From Paralichthys olivaceus (Eukaryota > Chordata > Actinopteri > Pleuronectiformes > Paralichthyidae), in the NCBI RefSeq assembly GCF_024713975.1, contig NC_091099.1, positions 17,527,501-17,591,500 on the forward strand: a stretch of 64,000 bases of DNA, given 5' to 3'. Below, in pieces: positions 54,505 through 64,000 of the stretch. Below the pieces are notes generated by a model that saw only the letters and a program-made list of their open reading frames with translations, was not told the origin of the DNA and made no database searches. Positions within the stretch are counted from its first letter, which is position 1, and the number at the start of each line of letters is the position of its first letter. A program made the position numbers and the translations under genes.

Positions 54505-55400
54505 TTTCATTTACTCATTTGGCAGATGCTTTTATCCAACGTGCCAAACAACTGAGAGCAACGCTAAAGCTTCAGTACAGTAGAAACACTGAAGTAAAAA
54601 CTTACACTGAATCTATTCAATATGGCAAAGTTCAGGAGATCAGGTAGAGAAGTGTACAGCAAGTGCAAGTAAGGAATGTTAGGGTGTTGAGAGAGGAGGT
54701 GCTCTCAGGAGAGATGAGCTCAGGTGGATCAGGTTGCTCCTATAATGACTTACAGGCTGCCAGGCCAAAAATATTTTTCAATAACAACACAAAACAATAC
54801 TGCCAATGAAATAATGATGCCATGGTGCAGCAATGAATCATCCTTACTATGTTCATGAAGTGCCATATTTGCAAAGGTCACAGCTTACACAGCTTATTTT
54901 TATGAAATTAAATATTTCTGTGATTGTTTTTATTGAAAGTAAAGTTTTTTGCTCGCTGCTTTTGCGTTTCTGAGCACCTCCTTGTGCCCTATGTGCCTCA
55001 CGATTCTGTCTTTTTATTTGGCGAGGAAAAAATGATTAAGTAGTTCCTTCCACAACTGGGGAACCACAAACAAGAACAGTCTGGACTATGACTGCCTCGT
55101 GTGTAGGGGTGGTGAAACAATGTTACTTACAGGAACGCAGCGGCTGAGATGGAGCATTACACATGTATGACTGGGTTGAAGTACATGGTTGCAGACCCAG
55201 AGGTCAGTCTGTACAGGCAAGTATGAGTGACTGGAATTTGATTTGGGTGGCCATTGGTAGCCAGTCGAGTGAAATTGCATGCATTTTTATTGGACTGATC
55301 AAGGAGACGCCGCTGCATCCTGGATGGAAGGGTTTCCCTGTGCATGAAAGGAGGCCCATCGGTACTCAATGTGAGCGAAGGATAGGGATGTTGATTTCAT
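54505..55400. repeat. dispersed teleost repeat, diverged
   Basis: TCATTTGGCAGATGCTTTTATCCAA near 54515 is the signature start of a very common fish repeat. The 55150-55400 portion (ATGTATGACTGGGTTGAAGT ... GGAGACGCCGCTGCATCC) may be the rest of the same or a related copy. Internal order is disturbed. Confidence 0.45.
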
Positions 55401-55559
55401 AAACTATTTCCACTGAGGGTGTGATGCATGTCACAGTTGTCTCAGCATCAGACGAGAGGCCGTTTCTCTTTAAACTTAGTCAACCAGAATCGATTTGACG
55501 CGAGTGATGTTTGCCTTTCCTCCCTCCACATTCAGTAATCACACTTTGTAATGAGCCCT

Positions 55560-55693
55560 GAGAGGCTGCCACCTCTCCCTGCTTCAGTCCAGTTTAACAG
55601 GATGGACACCAGAGAGGACACTCCTGTTTACACTATGAAGATAGTCCACTCAACAACATGAGCTAGAAGACAATGCTTTGATTAAAGACAGGG
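55560..55693 (+). promoter_or_regulatory. possible 5' leader exon of the downstream GPCR
   Basis: The segment ends in a good donor (AAAGACAG|GGTGAGT) about 0.57 kb before the GPCR ATG. It contains an ATG-led frame of 19 codons (MDTREDTPVYTMKIVHSTT, then TGA) that would be an upstream ORF. Either a non-coding leader or chance; no transcript evidence. Confidence 0.3.
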
Positions 55694-56263
55694 TGAGTTT
55701 GTCAAAATAATAGAAGTGGTGCGTTTTAATAATGCTATTAATTTATTTCTAATTATACAATATAGCTAAAAAAAAGCTGCAAATTGAGTCAGAATAACAA
55801 TCAAAAATAATTTTGTTTATAAAGATATTGTTATAATGTTTGCCTTGCACAGCATTTAATGATATTGTGTAATTCAAGATCATGTCACATGTTTTCCTCT
55901 GTCAGATTAACAATCCACAACCCAAAGACAAAGCTAGACAAATTTGTTAGGTTTAATATCAGGCGATGTTGCATGTTTTAAATAGCACCTGTCAATGTCA
56001 TACAATTGTGTCCTGAATGTTTCATTTACATGAGTATTACCTTATGCTTAGAAATGATTGAATTAGCAGTTACAATGTGATACGTTTTTATGTTTCATTT
56101 GGGTAACATCTGTTCAGGGACTAGATGAAAAGCCTCTTGGCTAACACAAGTACAGCTAACAACAAGTGCACTGTGCCTGTTAAATAAATCATCAAGCAAA
56201 TAAAGACAATGAATAGTAATTCATTTTTCCCCCTCAAAAAGGTGATGTAAAGCTGCAGATAAA

Positions 56264-57188
56264 ATGGCTATCCCTAATACCTATGGGCTGATCTTTGCCT
56301 GTACCTGTGGAGTGATCCTGGGCATCGGGCTCTGTGCCAACCTGCTGGTCTTTTCCCTGTTTGCTAAGTACAACACTCTGCGTAAGAACCGCCTTGACAT
56401 CCTCCTCCTCAGCATGACTCTGGCCGACTTCCTCACCCTCCTGCTCATCCCCTTCACCCTGCACTCTGTTGTCAGCCACTCCTGGCCTCTGGGCGACACG
56501 TCATGCAAGGTCTACCAGTTCCTGCTCGCTTTTAGCCTGGCGGCCAGCACCTATTCGCTGTGTGCCGTCTCTATGACCCGTGCCATGATTATCACCAACC
56601 CAATATCAGCCACCCAACATGGACCTGGTCATTCTCATGTTTGTCTTGGTCTGGGCCCTCAGCTTCTTCATCAGCCTGCCACTGCGAATGTTTGCCACCA
56701 AAGAGAGCTTGAGCCCGGGCCTGGCAACCTCCTCCTTCTGCCTTCCAACCATTCATGAGCACCACTACCAAGTGGTCCTAAGCCAGTTCGTACTTTACTA
56801 CTTTGTTCCAATGCTGGTTATTGCCTTCAACTATGTCCGCCTGGGTCTTTTCCTCCACAAGAGCCCTGTAATGTCAGTGTCCAGTGCCAGGAACACCCGC
56901 AGAGCCTCCGTCCTGGTGTTTTTGGCTGCTGCCACCTTCTCAGTGTGCTGGCTGCCTGGTTACGTGCTGGAGCTCTGTGTATACATGGGGCTGTATCGTC
57001 ATGGACAGGCTTGGGAGATGTTCTACTTTATCTGTACTGTGCTCCAATACCTGCACCCCTGTGTCAACCCTGTGCTCTATGTGCTGCTTTCTAAGCGCTA
57101 CCGCCACAGGAGGGCAGCCTGGCTCTTCAGTCGTAACAAGAACAGAGTGCAGCCGCAGGTCGTCAGCATCACCACAGACAGTTTTTAA
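56264..57188 (+). pseudogene. rhodopsin-class peptide-receptor-like GPCR, frameshifted
   Basis: A seven-helix class A receptor in one exon, galanin/neuropeptide-receptor-like. Frame 1 (56264 to about 56602) encodes TM1-TM3: N26 of the TM1 motif, LADFL with D55 in TM2, W74, and disulphide C81 at the top of TM3. Frame 2 (from about 56603 to 57188) encodes TM4-TM7: extracellular-loop cysteine in FCLPTIHEHHY, SVCWLPGYV (TM6 CWxP) and NPVLYVLL (TM7 NPxxY). Similarity is lost exactly where the frames meet: one extra A at 56602/56603 breaks the frame between TM3 and TM4. DRY at the end of TM3 is TRA (105-107). The N-terminus is only about 7 residues, so an upstream exon may be missing. Conservation on both sides suggests a base error or a very recent loss. 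Not assigned to a specific receptor. Confidence 0.75.
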
Positions 57189-58779
57189 AACCAGCTCATT
57201 TGTTTGTACATCATCAGGGACACTTTTCCTTTTGTGAACAATGAAATTGGTGGTTTTTTTATTACTTTTATGAAGACATTGACTATTCTCTGCAATATGT
57301 AGCAGGAATTATCAAAACGTTAGAAACATATTTTTAGGGAAACTAAGTAAGTTCACTGTAATGCAGAACTTGAACAATATAATGACCGTCTGATTAATGC
57401 TGAGGATTTCTATTGTTTGAAAAATATAATAATTCACTTGAAGCTTCAGGGCAGCACATGAAATTAACACAACATTTTAAAGTCTTATAGCTTTGTTTCT
57501 TGTCATTGCTCTGTCCAGCAGTGTTTACATTTACTCGGGATGTAAAGGTGAAGAAAAATCACGGTTTTGAGGTCACAGTTTGGTACGTTTTTGGAACAGT
57601 GGAAACAAGACACAGAAAACATTAAACTGCCTTTCAAAACATGTATTTTTTACAGAGGTTTATAAAGAGCTGGAATGACTTTCTGGCTAAAATGTGGTGA
57701 GGGGGAACTTCCTTTCAAAAATATTTGCAATTTAAACACTGAATAGATCCGTGTTTCGTCCATCACACCTGCTCATATGACAAATAAACTGTCACAGGGC
57801 CGTCATTCTTCCAAGATGCAACAAATCATTCAGCAGGTTTTGCTGCTTTGGCAGAGGGTGGCCATAAAATATGAGCTACACGGCATGAGCTACACGGCAT
57901 GATGCACTAGTATGACACCACATAACTAGGAATGAAGAACCGCCGGTTTATGTTGTTTAAGTAAGTCATCAAAGTGGATGACTCAGTAACTGACACTGGA
58001 TGCAATTACAAGGTTTTGATCTCTAACCATTTGATTATTATTGTTTCAGTGCATATTCAGGGCATTCATGCAAAGTTTATTTATTATTCAAATTGCTAAA
58101 AATCACTTGGAAAAATATACTGGATTGGTCCGTTTTGTTGTGATGATAATTCTGCCTGGAGTGAACGCCATAGAGCAACTAAAAGCATACATATTAAGAC
58201 ATGGTGACGACCAATCAGACAAATGTATGATTCCAATGCAGGAACTGTGGGAGTCATAACTGTAATTTACGAAATATAAGAGTGTTATTTTCCGTTAATG
58301 AGCTGTGCCTGCTCTCTTCTAATTTCAGATGTTATTGGATTATTCTTTAGAGGTAAATTTGGTTTAACACTTTCTCTTTTTTTGTATTATTTAGTGATTA
58401 ATAAATGAATCATCGATAAAATATGAGAAAAAGTTGCATGTGAAATATTCAAATCGTGGGTTGATCACTGTTTATCGAGTCAAATGAAAAACTGAGAAAT
58501 GACAAACTGTTTTAGTGATCACTGCTCCTTTAAAAATTAGCTTAATCCCCATGAGCTCTTGGCTATCCATTGGGGGGGGGGGGGGGTAATTACAGTAACA
58601 CAAACTCACAGCACACACAGATAAACCCACACCTGTAGGTGTAAAGTTTGTAGAGGTGAGGTGTAAGTGGGGAGCTGCCTAGCAGGTGTGAAGTCATACA
58701 GAAAGCAGAGGGATTCAGAAAGGGAATAACAAGGTTGGCTGAGTTCTGGCGGCCACTGCAGTAATAGGAGACCACCCAC
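57189..58779. other. region between GPCR and unassigned exon
   Basis: No exon is seen. It holds a 14-base tandem duplication (ATGAGCTACACGGC twice, about 57872-57899) and a G15 run (58572-58586). Confidence 0.45.
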
Positions 58780-58965
58780 CCCTCCCTCTGTCGCCCCCTG
58801 ACTTTTGGCCTTCTCCTTAGTGTACAGCAAGGGCAGCTGGCCGGACTCGTACAGAGCGGTCATCAGCATGTTGATATGGTGAAGTAATAAAGCACACATG
58901 CTCCCCTCTGGCTCCTCTATCTCGCTCAATGTAAACTTCAGAGTGAATAGATCGATCTGTGGCCT
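58780..58965 (-). CDS. unassigned internal exon, 62 codons
   Basis: On the minus strand, acceptor TTTGTTCAG and donor GTGGGT bound an open segment of 186 bases, exactly 62 codons in phase 0-0. The translation (RPQIDLFTLKFTLSEIEEPE..., then CALLLHHINMLMTALYESGQ, then LPLLYTKEKAK) has an ordinary soluble-protein composition with an amphipathic helix, unlike the low-complexity translations around it. I do not recognise the family. It does not fit PTHrP or the GPCR and is antisense to both. If real, partner exons should lie on the minus strand nearby or beyond the right edge; I could not find one confidently. Confidence 0.45.
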
Positions 58966-59484
58966 CTGAACAAAGCAAATGACACAAAAGAAAAAACTAT
59001 ACAAATATTAGTCTCATAAATACTGTAAATGTAATGTTTTTTCTGACACCTCATCTGAGTTGTCTAGTGTTAATTATGTGCTTTTATCAACAATATATTG
59101 GTTGAATTGTACTGTTAAAGCTCAACACACACTTTCACTATATCTATTAGCGCATGACAGTTCTACTACATTATCATTAGAGGCCACTAACAGTTCCCAG
59201 AAACTGGTGTTTGTGGGCAGACCAATGCTTTTCAATCCACATGAAAATTTGTGCTGACAAAACAAGACTGTAAAACATCACCTTGGATTCTGATAGATCT
59301 CATGTGGCAGGTTACAGCCCTGTGATTTTCCACCCTACCTGATCACAGTTCATTTATTTTGAACCTTGCTCTCATGTGCTCCTCTCTTCCTGCTCTTCAC
59401 TGAAAATCAATCAAGCAGGGCTCTATTATCTTCTGAGGATTTGATAACATACAATTTATGTTAGCATTGGAGAAGCAAATATTT
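58966..59484. other. no gene seen
   Basis: AT-rich sequence upstream (minus strand) of the unassigned exon. It would be intronic if that exon is real. Confidence 0.35.
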
Positions 59485-59857
59485 AAAGTTACAGTGTGTA
59501 GAATTTAATGATATCTTGTGTTGACGTTGCATGTTGCAGCTGAACACCCCTCACCTCACCCTCTCCTTACAAACATGAAAAAGAACCTGTGGTAGCTTCA
59601 GTTGTCATAAAAACTCAAAAGGTGTTTAGTTTGTTCAGTCTGGACTAATGTAAAAAACATGGCGGCCTCTGTAGAGAGGGTCCACTTGATGTAAATATAA
59701 AGTATTTAAATATAAAGGGCCTTTTCTGGGGTAAAGAAAAATACAATTTGTACAATTTAAACGAAATGAACTATTGAAAACATCATGAGGATTATTCTAC
59801 ATTAAATTTCTGCCAATAGATCCTTTCACCTAAATCTTACACACTGGAGCTTTAAGT
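59485..59857. repeat. MITE, GTGTGTAGAATTT family, near-complete copy
   Basis: It starts AAGTTACAGTGTGTAGAATT and ends AAATCTTACACACTGGAGCTTTAA, an imperfect inverted repeat. The interior includes GCTGAACACCCCTCACCTCA, GTTCAGTCTGGACTAATGTA and AAACATGGCGGCCTCTGT. Reference copy for 2455-2625 and 50285-50581. Confidence 0.75.
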
Positions 59858-60668
59858 AAGTTTATCTTTTTATCTCAAATGATAATCGGTTGATATTAAA
59901 CAAGTAATCATATGATACTTTATCTTCACCGTCACCTTTATGCTCTTGCTGCTCTTTCATTTTTGACTAAATCATTGTCACTGAACTTATGTGTGATTTC
60001 TGTGACACTTGTGTGACAAACTTTGCAGAAAAAGATTTCTGTGTTTTCATCCTATCAAACATTTTGCGGCACTTTGTTGTTCTGATTCATGTGCAGGGAA
60101 TTTTAAGGTGATGGTATAACAGCATTTTCTACTAACTGTAGCATGTTTATATCAAATGCAAAATACTTTGTGGATGTCACACAACAAAAGTTTCTCAAGT
60201 CAGCATGTTCATTAAGAGAATTGTACTAAAAGGATCCTTAAGTCAGTGTTGGCCAACGATAATGCTGAGTCACAAAACCCAGATATGACACAAAATAAAA
60301 ATTACTTTAATGTTTAGAACATCTACACTGTAGCTCCTGCCAGAATGTAATTCAATTACCCTGTGGCCTTCTCGATGCATCCACTACATGAAGCAGCCTT
60401 TTCTCACAGATCGAAAATAATCAAGATGATGAGGATGGCAGCCACCATACTTAATTAGATATTATCCTTGATCAGCAGGAGTGTACAATCTGTTTACATC
60501 CCAATAATGGACTTTCTCAATAAAGAAAGTAAACGTTTGAGTTTTATAGATCTAATATCGATTTTAAGTTTAAGTCTTTGTAAAAGTGTCCGTCCTTTGG
60601 ACATGGTGACTCAGAAAATTGTGCTCCACTGATTACAAAGACACAATTATCGATTTGTCTATTTCTAC

Positions 60669-60711
<43 letters not shown>

Positions 60712-63700
60712 CATTAAACATATGTCTATGGATATACAGTATATTATATATTAAGTACTGTTTGTGTTAATCAAGTCACTGATGATGCACACATGGTGGG
60801 AACAAATTGAAATTGATCAGTAAGTCAATGGGATATTTATCAGAAAATATTCTTAAGACATTAAATGTTTAAAGATTCATAGTTTCAGTCATCAAAAGTC
60901 AATGAAAGGTGCAAATATTCTCATATTTTATTCCACATATTTCAAATACAATTAGCAGTGGTGCAATGAAGCATCTTAAAACTTTAAACCAAAGCTGCAA
61001 TAATCTGGATTTGAATTTCAAAACTAATATTCCAACAAATGAATATTCTAAAATCTGAAAAAAGTCATGGTGGAGAGCTGTTCACAAAACATTTCATCCA
61101 CAAAGGACTGCACTGACATTACCCAGCTCTCTCTCTTTTTTTCAATGTCATTCGGTACATGCAGCAGTGTTTGGCACTAGAGGCTAAAGCTAATTGTTGC
61201 TGTTGGCTTAACACTGTTAGCTCAACACCATTAGTAAATTGTAGTCAAAGAAAAGCTAGGAAACTCTTTGGCACACTATTTGGCTGCTACATAACGTTCA
61301 GTAGTTCCATTGGCGTGAGATGATTACCGTAACTTTCCCAGTGTTTCCCGGTGACCTTCAGTGTTTCCTGGTTTGACTCTTGTACTCCAGAGACTCTTGA
61401 TATCATTAAATATAATTGTTCTGTTGATGGTGTGGATTCAGTGAGTTGAGCTGAGGACTACAACAATTTTTAAAGCATATAATTATTTCTGTGCGCCGAA
61501 TTATATTGGCAGTTCCCGTTGGCTCTATCTATTTGTGGATGTACAGACAAAAGCACTGATTTAACATAACATAAAACCTAAAAAGCGGATGTATGGATAT
61601 CAGAGGTACGGTTATCCTTTCTATAACCACTAAATCTAAAACATTCTGTATCATATCATGTATACACAATACATGTTTGTATGACTCAAAACTAGCCCAC
61701 CTTAACTACCTACAGTGGCAGAGAGAGACACTGCGCTGCAAATTAAGAAAACGCACGGTTCTTCATTCGTCCAGAAGACATTATGTATGGCTTCAGCATT
61801 CAAGTTCAGACAAGCTACTTACTGCTACAAGACAAAACACAAAACGACAAAGGACAAATGGCTAATGTAGAAAATCCAGAATGACATGTAAAGACCCAGA
61901 TATTCTTCTCTGGAGTTCTTGGAAACATAGAAATAGAAAAATTAGATGACCAGACATTTGAATCATTTCGGCCTGTATCTGTTAGGTTAACCGTTAGCCA
62001 TGCCAACTAAAAGCCAATGGCAGAATATTTAAGTACTATTATATTTGAGGATTGTGCACTTGAGTATTTCCATATTGCACCACTTTATACTTCCGCTCAA
62101 CTGCAATTCAAAGCAATTGCAATTACACTGCAATTACAAGCTGGTGTTCTTATTGTAATTCATTTAAAATATCTTGCAAGTAAGGTCCCAAATTATCCCG
62201 CAACAGCAACATTCATTAAATAATCTATATAAGGCCAACATTCAGTATGGCTGACAAAATTTTGTGAATTCCCTGGAGACCACATTCTTGACACACTCCA
62301 AGAGTTAAGCAATGCACATAGCTGACAGAAAATAGTTGTGGCTACACACTGTAAGATCAGAGGGCTCCTGCCATGAGCTAATCATTCCATGTGCCATATA
62401 GGCAAGTGTTGAAGGAGCGTTGCCTGTTTATTTATAGGAGCCTCTGAGGTTCCACGGCAGAGGATTGCTCTTGAGCTGGATTAAATTACAGCTATGGTGA
62501 AAGATGAAAATACAGCTTCTATACAGACACAAACATGAGTATAAATTCTTAATGCAGATCTATGGGCCTACTTTATTGGGCTATATTCACGGCAGTGGAG
62601 GCGCATGATCTCTCCAGAGGAACATAGACTGCAAATGAACCATTAAACACATTACAGCTACATCTCAAATATTCCCGAAAACTTTTTATTTCTTTTCTTT
62701 GCATGATGACTGTAATGTAGGGGGCATATGGAAGATAACCGTTGCATGAAAATAGGTTGAAGGATGAAGAAACAGCATCCTCCATATTTAGATCACGTCA
62801 GTGTGTGCTGTCATCATCTTAAAACCAGTTTAGCAGCAAGTTGCATAAGGAATCCATATATCGTCTGTGTTCAAAAACAAACTGTCTTGTTAGAATTTAA
62901 GTAGGCTGCAAAACATTTTACAGAAAATAGGCCTATGTGGTTTGCATCGGCCTTGTTTGTGAGCACATGGACGTAGAGAGAGATGTATTTATAAGTAGGC
63001 TCAAGGTAAAAGTATATCAAGGAAGCCCAGGCATCGAGAAACGCTATCAGACACATGGCAGCAATTTGCTGACCAGATGGTCGGCACCAGCCTCAGCCTG
63101 ACCTAATATCACGGTTCAATAGTCTGTTTACGTTGTAGAACTCACTGTAACATGTGGAGACATGGCAGGTGACACACAAAAAAACATTGAAGTTAACACT
63201 GAGTAAACTGAGCTTAAAGAACAAGTGAGGCCTTGTAAAAGCTAGTGTCAATATGACTCTTACTATAAAGAAAATAATCAGAAAGTGGAAAACCTGCACA
63301 TATTCAAATGATTTTTGAAATTGTTTTTACAGTCAGAATGTTTTTTTTTTTCATAATTTGGCTGTAAAGTCTTCAAATTCTTGCCAAGAATGAAAAACAG
63401 TCAGGAATGAAGCAGAGAACTCTACCTGCAAGAACCAGTGTCAGCAGATATTTTATAATTATCCTCTCTGAGATTCTCTGGCTGAACTTGTAAAGCTGTG
63501 TGTTTGCTGGGTGGGTTGTTGAACAGGGATTTTTTCAGTCCAGCAAAGTCGAATTGCATATATACAGTATATATATGACATCAAGCGGGTGACCAGATTG
63601 TAAGTTGAACTGTTCTTAGACATCAAGAGTGCTTATAAATAGTGGGTGGTTACTTTGGCCTATAGCAGCAAAATCTGGCCTAGGAAAGAGAAACTCAAAT

Positions 63701-64000
63701 GAGAGGCAGGTCAAATCAACATTACCTTTTCTTGTTAACACCATAACAGACATGTAATTGAGTCATAACTTTGTTAAAATTGCAACTGTTTCCATTTCTT
63801 ACAGTAACTGCTGAAATGGATGAAAATCTCAGTGTGGAGAGTTAACCCCTGGAATATGCTATTATTTTTCTTTTGAATAACAGGTGGAATCAACCCACAC
63901 ACATTAGCTTGATTCTGATAGAAGTCAACAGAAACTCAGTTGTGATGGTGGTGGTGTCTGTTCAACCAAACGCCAACACAGTCAGTGGCCTGATGTCAAA
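59858..64000. other. right-hand region, no gene seen
   Basis: No recognisable coding exon. Contains a (TA)n tract (60673-60708), a second short TATA-rich patch (63560-63577) and otherwise unique-looking AT-rich DNA. Confidence 0.4.
60673..60708. repeat. (TA)n microsatellite
   Basis: About 18 TA units preceded by GTGTG and followed by TGTGCA. Confidence 0.95.

Overview
The window is nuclear DNA of a ray-finned fish, most likely a percomorph teleost. The genes have short exons and GT/AG introns, there are AATAAA poly(A) signals, (CA)n microsatellites and several teleost-type MITE and hAT/Tc1 relics, and the proteins read as fish orthologues (LDH-B, spexin, thymopoietin, PTHrP). Nothing bacterial, plasmid-like or CRISPR-like is present.

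Layout. (1) 1-18.3 kb is gene-dense: the 3' part of golt1b (+), spexin (+), ldhb (-, all seven coding exons recovered, 334 aa) and tmpo/LAP2 (-, six coding exons recovered, 372 aa), with a CpG-rich promoter at about 17.9-18.4 kb. golt1b-spx-ldhb reproduces the order seen in tetrapods, except that gys2 is not found between spx and ldhb. (2) 18.4-51.2 kb is a gene desert of about 33 kb. It holds a hAT transposase relic, a decayed ZBED-type hAT, a Tc1 relic, several MITE families, a near-identical 0.49 kb direct duplication and two long CA repeats. (3) 51.3-53.6 kb carries a PTHrP gene (pthlh, +). (4) 56.2-57.2 kb carries a rhodopsin-class peptide-receptor-like GPCR (+) whose reading frame is broken by one extra base and whose DRY motif reads TRA. 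(5) 58.8-59.0 kb has one convincing but unassigned exon on the minus strand. The rest, to 64 kb, shows only repeats.

The genes do not form one pathway. Spexin and PTHrP are secreted peptide hormones, the GPCR is a probable peptide receptor, GOLT1B works in Golgi traffic, LDHB in lactate/pyruvate metabolism and TMPO in the nuclear envelope.

The most interesting points are the altered C-terminal processing site in spexin (GHR instead of GRR), the frameshifted GPCR with a non-canonical DRY motif, the unassigned 62-codon exon, and the nested duplications at 21.7-25.7 kb. I saw no clear evidence of a wholly new biological system.
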